This document shows positions 25,491 through 34,549 of a stretch of 64,000 nt of DNA, one piece after another; position 1 is the first letter of the stretch, and each line of letters begins with the position of its first letter. The translations under genes and the position numbers were made by a program. Source of the DNA: Acidobacteriota bacterium (lineage in GTDB: Bacteria; Acidobacteriota; Blastocatellia; Pyrinomonadales; Pyrinomonadaceae); contig JAHBSL010000003.1 in NCBI GenBank assembly GCA_019639135.1, forward strand, positions 62,001 through 126,000. The letters run 5' to 3'. The notes under the pieces were generated by a model. That model had not been told where the DNA came from and ran no database searches. It saw nothing but the letters and a program-made list of their open reading frames with translations.

Positions 25491-26405
25491 GTGCTCAACG
25501 CCGCCTACGAACAATTTCTCCAGCATCTGAAATACGAGCGGGGCATGAGTCCGCACACGCTGCGGAACTACGCCTCCGACCTTGAGCAATTTCGTGGTCA
25601 CCTGCTTGCGGTCGAAGGCCGCGAAGACTTTCCGGTAGAACAGATCGACCGGCTGACGATCCGCGAATGGATGGCATCGCTCGATGCGTCCGGGGCAAAA
25701 AAGACAACGCGGGCGCGCAAGCTCGCGAGCCTCCGCACCTTCTTTCAATTCCTTATCCGCGAGGGCAAGCTCGAGGCAAACCCGGCAAAGCTCGTCGCGA
25801 CGCCGCGGGTCGAGCGCAAGCTGCCCTCACATCTCTCTATCGAGGACGCCGTTCGCCTGATCGAAACGCCTGATACGAACACCGACCTCGGCCGCCGCGA
25901 CCGGGCGATCCTCGAATTTCTCTACGCGACCGGCATCCGCGTTAGCGAACTCGTCGGTATAAATTTGTCTGATATCGATTTTCGCGAACGGCTCGTCCGC
26001 GTTTTAGGAAAGCGGCGAAAGGAACGCATCGTTCCCTTTCACGAACACGCTTTGCAGGCACTGCTGCACTATCTGGAAAAGACGCGGCCCATTTTTCTGC
26101 TCGAATGCCCCGAGCCCGAACGCGACCACGATGCAGTTTTTCTCCATCGCCGCGGCGGGCGGATAACGACCCGCTCGGTCGGCCGCATGCTCGAAAAATA
26201 TATCAGGCAATGCGCCGATATCCACAAGATCTCGCCGCACAGTCTCCGCCATTCATTTGCCACGCACCTGCTCGATTCCGGCGCCGATCTCCGCGACATC
26301 CAGGAGCTGCTCGGCCACGCCCGCCTCTCGACCACGCAGATCTACACACAGGTCTCGATGGAAAAAATGATCGAGGTTTACGATCGGGCCCACCCGAAAG
26401 CCTAA
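25491..26405 (+). CDS. Tyrosine recombinase XerC/XerD family
   Basis: A 304-residue site-specific recombinase. The N-terminal SAM-like domain ([23 protein letters not shown]) binds core DNA. The catalytic domain has the Arg (ATGIRVSEL), the Lys region ([11 protein letters not shown]), [22 protein letters not shown] and the nucleophile Tyr in TQIYTQ. Full-length and collinear with XerC/XerD, so chromosome-dimer resolution is likely. A GTG at 25479 is an alternative start; the GTG at 25491 has AAGG upstream. It ends six bases before the convergent ImmA-like gene. Confidence 0.88.
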   Translation: MLNAAYEQFLQHLKYERGMSPHTLRNYASDLEQFRGHLLAVEGREDFPVEQIDRLTIREWMASLDASGAKKTTRARKLASLRTFFQFLIREGKLEANPAKLVATPRVERKLPSHLSIEDAVRLIETPDTNTDLGRRDRAILEFLYATGIRVSELVGINLSDIDFRERLVRVLGKRRKERIVPFHEHALQALLHYLEKTRPIFLLECPEPERDHDAVFLHRRGGRITTRSVGRMLEKYIRQCADIHKISPHSLRHSFATHLLDSGADLRDIQELLGHARLSTTQIYTQVSMEKMIEVYDRAHPKA

Positions 26406-26410
26406 TATTT

Positions 26411-26857
26411 TCAGATGCCATATCTTTCGTAGCATCGGAGCCGTTCGGCCAAAAGATCATCGTCCATTAGCTCCTCGGAAAGTTCTTCCGGCGTTCGCTC
26501 CGAAACGTAGTGAGAAGGCATCAACGCGACCAAAGCGAACAGGTCGGCCTCCTTTTCTTTCCGCGTTGGTTTGCCGACGCCGTGATAGCTGGCAGTCTCG
26601 TTCGTGTTCGGCGCGTGCATCAGGTAGTGGGCAAATTCGTGGAACATCACGAAGAGTTTTCGCGTCGGAGAGAGCTTGCTGTCAATGGCGATGAAGTGCC
26701 GCCCCATCACGCAGTAATAGAAGCCGCTGACGCGGAGCGGCATCTCATCGACCGTGATCCGATGGCGACGGCAAAGCCGGTGGAAATCGGCTTCGGTCAG
26801 CGGCCGCTTGTTCCAGCCTTTGACGAAAGATTCGATCTTTTCGCGAAAGAAATGCAT
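26411..26857 (-). CDS. ImmA/IrrE-type metallopeptidase
   Basis: About 148 residues from the ATG at 26857; the frame opens at 26911 with TTG, but no start signal supports it. Zinc motif: FHEFAHYL (HEXXH) and the third ligand Glu in RKEKEADLFA. ImmA/IrrE enzymes cleave a partner XRE repressor after a stress signal, de-repressing mobile-element or stress genes. The XRE gene directly upstream is the obvious partner. There is no integrase or ICE backbone nearby apart from the convergent Xer gene. Confidence 0.82.
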   Translation of the reverse strand: MHFFREKIESFVKGWNKRPLTEADFHRLCRRHRITVDEMPLRVSGFYYCVMGRHFIAIDSKLSPTRKLFVMFHEFAHYLMHAPNTNETASYHGVGKPTRKEKEADLFALVALMPSHYVSERTPEELSEELMDDDLLAERLRCYERYGI

Positions 26858-26927
26858 GAAGTGAGAGACCCTGTCGTGTATTGCAAATGCAACTATATCG
26901 CACCCTCGCAAAAACAGTCAAGGTTTT

Positions 26928-27476
26928 CTACTTTTGGTCACTAGCGGCCCGAAGAGCACGGTCGAGCACCTTCTTCGCGTCGCGGACTGCCTCGACCTTT
27001 TCCTGATGTGTAAAGCTTTCCCAGCCCCGGAAGAAAACGACGCCAAAATCCTCCGGATACTCGCGGCCTTCGTGCCCGTACCATGCCCGCATTACGGCGT
27101 GCGGCTCAGCAGCGGAATGGACCGCCGCATCGATATCGAACTCCGGCTTGCTGTCGATCTCGCCAAGCTGCTGAACCTCCGGCGAAAGTCTCTGCGAAAG
27201 CCGCTCGTCGACGATCTGCGTGATTCGTTCCTCCATCAGCGCTCCGAGTTCGAGCGGCCGCTCGCCCTCGGCAAACATTTTGCCTTCGCCCGTCAACAGC
27301 CAATTGAGCGAAACGCCCGTTTCACGAGCGAGCTTGATCAACACCTCCGGAGCCGGCAGCCGGCCCTGAAAATAATTGCGGATGGTGGCGTGCGGAACGT
27401 CAATTCTTCTCGCGATTTCCGCCATCGAAGCATGCCCAAAAAGCTTGCGAAGCCGCTCAACAAATTCCGTGTTCAT
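26928..27476 (-). CDS. XRE-family transcriptional regulator (ImmR/CI-like)
   Basis: A 182-residue repressor. An N-terminal HTH (FGHASMAEIARRIDVPHATIRNYF) is followed by a CI-type segment (TGVSLNWLLTGEGKMF) and a C-terminal region of unknown fold (EYPEDFGVVFFRGWESF). The ATG at 27476 has AGGA just upstream. It is the first gene of a two-gene unit with the ImmA-like protease, matching ImmR/ImmA pairs of ICEBs1 and prophages. Target genes are not visible; autoregulation is likely. Confidence 0.8.
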   Translation of the reverse strand: MNTEFVERLRKLFGHASMAEIARRIDVPHATIRNYFQGRLPAPEVLIKLARETGVSLNWLLTGEGKMFAEGERPLELGALMEERITQIVDERLSQRLSPEVQQLGEIDSKPEFDIDAAVHSAAEPHAVMRAWYGHEGREYPEDFGVVFFRGWESFTHQEKVEAVRDAKKVLDRALRAASDQK

Positions 27477-27862
27477 ATCCTGTGAAACGTGCGTTTACCT
27501 CTTTCCTCCAAATATTAAACCCACCTGCCCAGCAAATCAACCATCCCATCCCGGCTTGCCCCCATTCTCTCTTAAACTCGTTATCTAATATTTTTATCTC
27601 TCATTCTTATGAAATTTTTTCTTCTATTCTGTAATGTTAGTACCTTCCAGTTATTCATTAAGAGCTTTGTTGAGATTTTTTCGTTGATCTTTTTGCTCTT
27701 GAGTTTCCGCTAAGCGACAATGAAGGAATTCGCTATGCCGCCGCTCCAGTAGCACAGCTTTGCTCTTCTTAATTGATAAGTCGGCAAACCCCTGTTACTC
27801 AATCCGGCCTTTTCCTTGTTTCGCCGATGATCTGACGTACTGCTTTCGAATAAGATATCGGA
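27477..27862. other. AT-rich intergenic stretch, no gene seen
   Basis: About 390 bases upstream of the XRE regulator, clearly more AT-rich than the flanks. No frame with a ribosome binding site, no tRNA and no clear terminator were found. It presumably holds the promoter of the ImmR/ImmA-type pair and may be a scar of a larger element. Confidence 0.45.
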
Positions 27863-28291
27863 ATGCCGGAGCTTAGACTTGAGCTATACATTGACGCACC
27901 GCCGGTAGCTTGCTTCGCGCTCCTTCGCGATCCGCGTTTGCACACGGAGACCGTGGTGAGTCACGAGGGTCCGTTCGCTCTTGGCCAGCGTGTCCGGTTC
28001 GAGAGCCGCATGCTCGGCATAAGGCAGGTGCTTGCAGTCGAGGTCACTGAATTCGACCCGCCGCATCGGCTTACTGACACGATGATCTCCGGTACGTTTC
28101 GCGAGTTTCGCCATGCGCACGAATTCATCGAGCATAAGGACGGCACGCTGATGCGTGATGTCGTCTCGTGGCGTTCGCCTTTCGGTCCGCTTGGCCACCT
28201 TGCCGACAAACTCTTCCTGCACCGAAAGCTCACAAAGCTCATCATCGGCCGCAACCTGCATCTGAAAACCCTGGCCGAATCCGCGGAGTGA
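27863..28291 (+). CDS. SRPBCC (START/polyketide cyclase-like) family protein
   Basis: A 142-residue cytoplasmic protein. The start region (LELYIDAPPVACFALLRDPRLH), the middle (FESRMLGIRQVLAVEVTEFDPPHRLTDTMI) and the C-terminal helix (LFLHRKLTKLIIGRNLHLKT) match the SRPBCC ligand-binding fold of the polyketide cyclase/ligand-binding type. A hydrophobic ligand is likely but unidentified. It lies upstream of a fatty acid desaturase gene in the same direction, about 90 bases away. Confidence 0.78.
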   Translation: MPELRLELYIDAPPVACFALLRDPRLHTETVVSHEGPFALGQRVRFESRMLGIRQVLAVEVTEFDPPHRLTDTMISGTFREFRHAHEFIEHKDGTLMRDVVSWRSPFGPLGHLADKLFLHRKLTKLIIGRNLHLKTLAESAE

Positions 28292-28382
28292 GAATTACCC
28301 AAATATTACAATTGGCTCTTCGCCATACTGATATTCTTGAACCTGTAGTATCCGGAAAACACCTCACAAATATCAATTATCA

Positions 28383-29240
<858 letters not shown>

Positions 29241-29267
29241 GCCGCGATCAACGCTTAACCACTGGCG

Positions 29268-29603
29268 ATGAACGTTAATGTTATCTCCTTATTAATTACG
29301 CTTTTGGCAAGCTCTATATTTGCCCTGGCGGCCCTCTTTATCATGATGGTCGCGCTAAATGGTTATAGCGGGTCGGACGCGAACTTCGCGTTCATCGCCT
29401 ACGCCGCTCTTGCTCTCGCGGTCATCCTCATCACCTCGGGCCTCGCATCATTCTCGACCGGCGGGCTCGTCCGCCGCGGCTACAAAGTCTGGTTCGCCGT
29501 TCCCATCGCATCGATCGGCTTTTCATTTCTCGCATTCGTCTTCATCGTCATTGCGGCCTTCCTCGGAGGAGCCGTCGCCGAGATCGTCCGCGTCAATTTC
29601 TGA
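29268..29603 (+). CDS. Small membrane protein with three hydrophobic segments
   Basis: A 111-residue protein not recognised at family level. Three hydrophobic stretches (VISLLITLLASSIFALAALF, FAFIAYAALALAVILITSGL, WFAVPIASIGFSFLAFVFIV) make it integral to the inner membrane. It follows the desaturase by 27 bases in the same direction, so it may be cotranscribed. Composition and codon use look like the neighbours. Confidence 0.6.
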   Translation: MNVNVISLLITLLASSIFALAALFIMMVALNGYSGSDANFAFIAYAALALAVILITSGLASFSTGGLVRRGYKVWFAVPIASIGFSFLAFVFIVIAAFLGGAVAEIVRVNF

Positions 29604-29607
29604 AAAA

Positions 29608-29644
29608 GGGCCTGGCCTTCGGGGGAGATCCCGCGGCCAAGCCC
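29608..29644 (-). terminator. Intrinsic terminator of the beta-helix/FG-GAP gene
   Basis: On the minus strand GGGCTTGGCC and GGCCAGGCCC form a 10-bp stem with one mismatch, followed by TTTTT. It lies just after the stop at 29667 and also separates that gene from the convergent small membrane protein gene. Confidence 0.82.
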
Positions 29645-29666
29645 GATCGGCTTTCGCCCATGGTCT

Positions 29667-30641
29667 CTATGGTATCCAGGCCGTCGGCACCGGTTTGTCA
29701 CCGGCCTGACCGAAGGTTACGAAGTCGAGCGTTCCTCCCGAACGATTCAGGTACCAGACGTTGTTCGCGGGACGCCAAACTGCAAGGTCGTGTTTCCCGT
29801 CGCCATCGTAGTCGCCGGGAACCGGTATATCTCCTGCCGCTCCCCAGGGAGCCCCATAGAATGAAAGGTCCTCGCTCCGAAGTATGTACCAGGTCGAATC
29901 GGACGGACGGAAGTACGCGATGTCCGCTTTTCCGTCGCCGGTATAGTCGCCAACCACGGGCTTATCGGTCGATTGGCCAAATACGGTAGCGAACACCGAT
30001 GAGTTCGATGACCTTATCATCCACCAAGTCCCGTTCGAGGGCCGCCAGACCGCGATATCGTCCTTACCGTCACCGTCGTAATCGGCGATCGCAGGAACAT
30101 CACCCGCAACGGCGAAAGGAACATTTGCAACCTCGTTGTCCGAACTTCGAAGGATATACCAAACGCCATTCGATGGCCTGAAAACGGCCGTATCGGTCTT
30201 TCCGTCACCGTCGAAATCACCAGGTGCGGGAACATCTCCCGGCAAACCGAACTGGTAGCCGTAGAACGTATTGTTCTCGGACCGCAAAACGAACCAATTG
30301 CTCGTTGAGGGCACATAGTAGGCGATGTCGGTCTTGCCGTCCCCTGTGTAGTCCGCGGGAACGATGCGGTCCGATGAGCTGCCGAACTGGAATGCCCGGC
30401 TCGCTCCATCCGAACTTCGCAGATACCACCACTGCCCCGCTCCCGGTCGGTAGATTGCAGCATCGGTTCGCCCATCCCCGTCAAAATCGAACGGAGCCGG
30501 TGCGGCCGCTGATTGATTGACGGTGAATGTTTGATTCGAGACCGTCACGGTTCCGGTTCTCAGGTTATCCGTCGCATTGAGCGTCACGCCAAAACTGACC
30601 GTTCCGCTACCTGCACCACTTCCGCCCCCGTTAATTGCCAC
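29667..30641 (-). pseudogene. Severed C-terminal part of the beta-helix protein: BACON domain and six FG-GAP-like repeats
   Basis: This frame continues in phase with the upstream 30642-33035 gene, separated only by one TAG codon. It begins within a BACON-like domain (VAINGGGSGAGSGTVSF) and continues with six VCBS/FG-GAP-like repeats of the type FDGDGRTDAAIYRP...WYLRSS, each with a calcium-binding DxDGDGxxD loop. Without the N-terminal part it has no signal peptide, and the GTG after the TAG has no ribosome binding site. I treat it as the end of one interrupted gene. Confidence 0.75.
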
Positions 30642-33035
30642 CTACGTCTGATTGCTCACGGCTGCCCAGGTACAACTCGCATTCGAAGCGGTTACATTGA
30701 ACGAGCCGCTCCCGCCGTTGCCTGTAAAGGACTGACTTGACGGGTTGATCGAATACGTACAGCCCGACGCCTGATCGATCGTGAAGGTCTGTCCGCCTGC
30801 CGTTATGGTCGCACTTCTCGCAGGACCGGTGTTTGCTTGGACCGAATAGCTTATGGTCCCGCTTCCGGAACCGCTTGAGCCGCCGGTGATGGTCAACCAT
30901 GGAGCACTGCTTACGGCCGTCCAGTTACAGCCGGCGGTCGTTGTCAAACTAATTGACCCGTTTCCTCCCGACGATCCGACATTTGCAGTCGTTGGGCTCA
31001 GGCTATAGGCACAGCCGGGTGCCAGTTGTGTGATGTTGAAATTCGCGAACGTAAAGAATTGACCGTTGTTGAAGTTTACCGAGATGGCTCCGGCTCGCTG
31101 CGCACCGGAATTGGATGCAACACTGAAATTGACCGTTCCACCCGACGAGCTCGTAACATTCACCCAGGCAACGTTGGGCACGGCCGTAAATCCGCCGCAT
31201 CCGACCGACTGAATGACGGTAAAGCTGCTCGAGCCGCCGCTTGCCGAAGCTAATAGGCCGCCCGGCGTCAGCCGAACAAGCGAACAGATGTTCCTTCCCT
31301 GCGAAAACTCTGAGGTGTTGTTGTTCGAATCGGTTGCCGTAGCCGTGACCCATGTCCCGGTGTCGGCGATCGGGGCTGCAAATTCCACGCTGAAGTTCGC
31401 GTTTCCGCTGCCGTCGGTTGCAACTATGGTCTGCCCGAGAAAGTTTCTGCCTTCGCCGTATCCGGTCGGGTCAACCGCAGTGTTCCCGAAAAATTCGAGT
31501 GTGTAAGTTTGATTCGGTGCGCTGTTGTATGTGCCTTCGATGGCGACGAAACTGTTTTGCGCGTTGACGTAGGTGATGACCGGAAAATTCAGCAGATTAT
31601 TCGGTCCTGTGTCGCCGTCGCCGTTGTCATTTGGGGTCGCGCCGACAGGAGCGAGGTCGATACCGAGTTCGTCATTGGAAAATACTCGATTGCGCCGGAA
31701 CGAGTTTCTGATGCCGCCATCGGCAAAGATGCCGCGTCGGTTAAAGGCGATCAGGTTGCCCTCGCTCGCCCCGGTGCCGCCGATTCGGTTGTCGGATGTT
31801 CCGCCACCGACCAGCACGCCGTCAAGCGTGTTGCCGAGATCGGCATTCCCGCCGTTATTCGTTCCGATCCTATTCCCCTGTACCCAGTTCTTTGACGTAT
31901 TGTTGTCGGCAATGAATATCCCGAAGTTGTTCGCGCTGATAACGTTCCCGAGTCCCGGCTTACCGATCAGGTTCGGGCCCTTTGAAGCAAAGTCTGTTAT
32001 CGATCCCGCCGCTGATAGCATTGCGACCCCGCTCGCCGAGTTTCCCAGGGCAGCTCCGCCCGAAGCATCAGTTCCGATAAAGTTGCCGATGACCTCATTA
32101 GCAAACGCCTGGGACCCGACGATCTTTACTCCGTCATTGTTGTTTCCGCTGATCACATTGCGGGTCGCGCCCGTGGCGTCGCCGATGATCACTCCGAAGG
32201 TGTGCTCAAGGTAGATGCCGTTACCGTTATTGCCGTTGTCGGTCGTGCCGTTGCTGGTGCCGATGTAGTTGTTAAGGATCTCGATATTTTGAAGCAGGGA
32301 TCGGTCTGTTGAAGGACTTGCAATTATCGAGATTCCATCCAGATTGTTTGAGTAGATAAGGTTTCGCTGGGCGGTCTGTGTACCGCCAATGCGGATGCTT
32401 CGCGGATTTGCTTCGGCTGTCCCGAGCAAAGCGATGCCGTGCCTGCCGTTTCCATAGATCTCTAATCCCTCGAAGATCGAGCCTCTTGCGTAGCTGGCCG
32501 AGATCCCGCTTCTTTGAAAGTTTCTGATCACAAGATAGCTGACCTGTGAACTTGTTGTGGTCCTGAGAAGATCATCGAATGAAAAGAATGTGATGCCGTC
32601 GATGTTTCCTGATCCGGTACCGTCAAGGATCACTTTCGAACCATTCGGCTTGAGGCCGTTGATGCGATCATCGCGACCAAGGAATACGTAGTCGTTGATC
32701 TGAGTTACGGCATTAGAAAAGACGATTAAGTCGGTCACGAACTTGCCCACTCCGCCATTTACCGCGGCCCGCCAGATGGCACCGGCGCAGTTCGGCTCAG
32801 GCGGAAATGCCAGCCATGTCACACCGGAGATCTGTGCCTTTTCCCCGTCGGTCAGGTTCCGTAATGATGTTCCGTCTCTGGCAAACTCGGCCGCCTCGGC
32901 GAGGCTCAATGTCTGATTGCAGGTAACGCCTGCCGAATTGTCGTTTACGGTCAGCGTTGCGGCCGAAGCATTCCCAACCTGCAGAACCGCGATAGCAAAT
33001 AGCGCAAATACGATTGCCAGTACACCCTTTGTCAT
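30642..33035 (-). CDS. Secreted right-handed beta-helix protein with BACON-like domains, truncated by a TAG codon
   Basis: About 797 residues from the ATG at 33035, chosen for its AGGAGAG upstream and the clear signal peptide (GVLAIVFALFAIAVLQVGNASA). The N-terminal part lists beta-helix turns typical of parallel beta-helix surface proteins (EGLEIYGNGRHGIALLG, GNVISANNFGIFIADNNT, GGGTSDNRIGG). Two BACON-like domains follow (PNVAWVNVTSSSGG, SAPWLTITGGSSGSG). A third begins (CTWAAVSNQT) and is stopped where the other copies have Trp, so TGG to TAG is the likely change. The rest of the protein follows in frame. Confidence 0.75.
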   Translation of the reverse strand: MTKGVLAIVFALFAIAVLQVGNASAATLTVNDNSAGVTCNQTLSLAEAAEFARDGTSLRNLTDGEKAQISGVTWLAFPPEPNCAGAIWRAAVNGGVGKFVTDLIVFSNAVTQINDYVFLGRDDRINGLKPNGSKVILDGTGSGNIDGITFFSFDDLLRTTTSSQVSYLVIRNFQRSGISASYARGSIFEGLEIYGNGRHGIALLGTAEANPRSIRIGGTQTAQRNLIYSNNLDGISIIASPSTDRSLLQNIEILNNYIGTSNGTTDNGNNGNGIYLEHTFGVIIGDATGATRNVISGNNNDGVKIVGSQAFANEVIGNFIGTDASGGAALGNSASGVAMLSAAGSITDFASKGPNLIGKPGLGNVISANNFGIFIADNNTSKNWVQGNRIGTNNGGNADLGNTLDGVLVGGGTSDNRIGGTGASEGNLIAFNRRGIFADGGIRNSFRRNRVFSNDELGIDLAPVGATPNDNGDGDTGPNNLLNFPVITYVNAQNSFVAIEGTYNSAPNQTYTLEFFGNTAVDPTGYGEGRNFLGQTIVATDGSGNANFSVEFAAPIADTGTWVTATATDSNNNTSEFSQGRNICSLVRLTPGGLLASASGGSSSFTVIQSVGCGGFTAVPNVAWVNVTSSSGGTVNFSVASNSGAQRAGAISVNFNNGQFFTFANFNITQLAPGCAYSLSPTTANVGSSGGNGSISLTTTAGCNWTAVSSAPWLTITGGSSGSGSGTISYSVQANTGPARSATITAGGQTFTIDQASGCTYSINPSSQSFTGNGGSGSFNVTASNASCTWAAVSNQT

Positions 33036-33088
33036 TTGATCTCTCCTGTCTTTCATCTGAAGTGGCCGAACCCCAAATACTAGCTGCA

Positions 33089-33820
33089 TCACCATGGCCG
33101 CTTCTGGTAATAGGTAACGAAAGCGTCGCCATCGACGATCAGCATCGGGTCGCCGGTGCGCGGGTGGTTTCGACGTTCTAGCGTGTAGGTTTTCGTTTGT
33201 CCGCTGTTTGAACGTGCCGTGAGGGTCGTCGCGGTCGCGCTCCAGCGGCCGGCGTCGCGGCTCTGCGAATTCGATCCGCCGTAGATATTCGAGCTGCTGG
33301 CTTCGCCGTAATACTCGTATGTCCCGTCCGGGTGAAGCGTGAAGCAGATATCAGATTGGCGGCCGCCGCCCTGTGCTTGTACATTGGCCGAGTAGCACCA
33401 TTTTCCGACGAGATCCTGCGGATTTCCGCCGCCCCCGCCGCTACCGCTATCGCCGCGATTCCCGCCACCTCCGCCGCCGCGTCGTGCCAGGAGGGCAAGT
33501 GCCTCGTCCGCGCCCTCTTTATCCGTCCGCGAGTATGTGACCTTTCTGCCTTCGACCCAGACGGTCAGCGTGTCGCCCTTGAGTTCAAACGGAAAATCGG
33601 CCGCGTCCTCGCCCTGCGAAACGATCAGGGTCTTGCCCAGGATCGCCCATTCATAGCGTTCGCCGTTGATCGAGATCTGTCCCTTGGGCCGTATCTCAAC
33701 GACCGCTTCGTTGCTGATCCAATAGCCGATGATCGCGGTCTTCGTGTCCTGGCGGCCCTGTGAAAAGGCCGAGGCCGTGACGATCAGGACGAGTGCGAAG
33801 AGACTTATTGCTCGGGTCAT
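33089..33820 (-). CDS. Secreted protein of unknown function with Gly-rich linker
   Basis: A 243-residue exported protein with a signal peptide (ISLFALVLIVTASAFS). Two beta-rich halves (GYWISNEAVVEIRPKGQI... and LVGKWCYSANVQAQGG...) are joined by a long Gly/Arg/Asn linker (RGGGGGGNRGDSG region). Both halves start with a G-x-W segment near a tryptophan and could be two copies of a lipocalin- or META-like fold. It precedes the beta-helix gene in the same direction by about 50 bases. I do not recognise the family. Confidence 0.6.
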   Translation of the reverse strand: MTRAISLFALVLIVTASAFSQGRQDTKTAIIGYWISNEAVVEIRPKGQISINGERYEWAILGKTLIVSQGEDAADFPFELKGDTLTVWVEGRKVTYSRTDKEGADEALALLARRGGGGGGNRGDSGSGGGGGNPQDLVGKWCYSANVQAQGGGRQSDICFTLHPDGTYEYYGEASSSNIYGGSNSQSRDAGRWSATATTLTARSNSGQTKTYTLERRNHPRTGDPMLIVDGDAFVTYYQKRPW

Positions 33821-33970
33821 AATGTTGTTGCTACTTCAGCCGCGGGAAAGCTGAAGAATATCCTCCTAACTAACTAACGCAGGAAAATCGGCCCGATGCC
33901 CTCAAAAAAATGTCGGAGGTCAAGGAAATTTGATCTAGAATATGCGTGTGCTTACTTCACCCGAACGGAT

Positions 33971-34549
33971 ATGAACGATGGCGGCAGCGGAGAGATCACT
34001 CAACTTCTTATCGACTATCACGACGGAAAACGTGAGGTGCTTGATCAGATCTTGCCTCTCGTTTACGACGAACTGCGGGCAATAGCCGGTATGTACCTCG
34101 CCAACGAGCGAAAGGGGCATACTCTCCAGCCGACGGCTCTCGTCCATGAAGCCTATATGCGGCTCGTCGATCAACGGAATGTCGATTGGCGGAACCGTGC
34201 GCAGTTTTACGGGCTTGCAGCGAGAATGATGCGGCGCATTCTGGTCAACCACGCCGAGGCCAAGCGAGCCGATAAACGCGGCGGCAGCGAACCCCACACC
34301 TCGCTCGAAGATGTCACGATAGCTTTCGACGACACTAACTTCGACCTGCTCGACCTTAATGAGGTCCTCGACCGGCTGGCTGCTTTGGACAAAGAAAAGG
34401 CAGAGATCGTGGAAATGAAATTTTTTGGCGGTATGACGACCGAAGAGATCGTTGAAGCTACCGGCCGCTCGACCGCCACCATCGAACGCGGCTGGACATT
34501 TGCGCGAAGTTGGCTGTATAAGGAACTCGCAGGAGGGCGAACGAGATGA
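33971..34549 (+). CDS. ECF-like RNA polymerase sigma factor (acidobacterial/planctomycetal type)
   Basis: About 192 residues from the ATG at 33971; the longer frame from 33896 is basic and unlike the family. Sigma region 2 is in LLPLVYDELRAIAGMYL...HTLQPTALVHEAYMRLVDQ, and region 4 in FFGGMTTEEIVEATGRSTATIERGW. This matches the 'Sig-70 ECF-like, acidobacterial' family I know. The stop overlaps the start of the kinase gene by ATGA, so the two are translationally coupled. It presumably responds to that kinase. Targets are unknown. Confidence 0.9.
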   Translation: MNDGGSGEITQLLIDYHDGKREVLDQILPLVYDELRAIAGMYLANERKGHTLQPTALVHEAYMRLVDQRNVDWRNRAQFYGLAARMMRRILVNHAEAKRADKRGGSEPHTSLEDVTIAFDDTNFDLLDLNEVLDRLAALDKEKAEIVEMKFFGGMTTEEIVEATGRSTATIERGWTFARSWLYKELAGGRTR

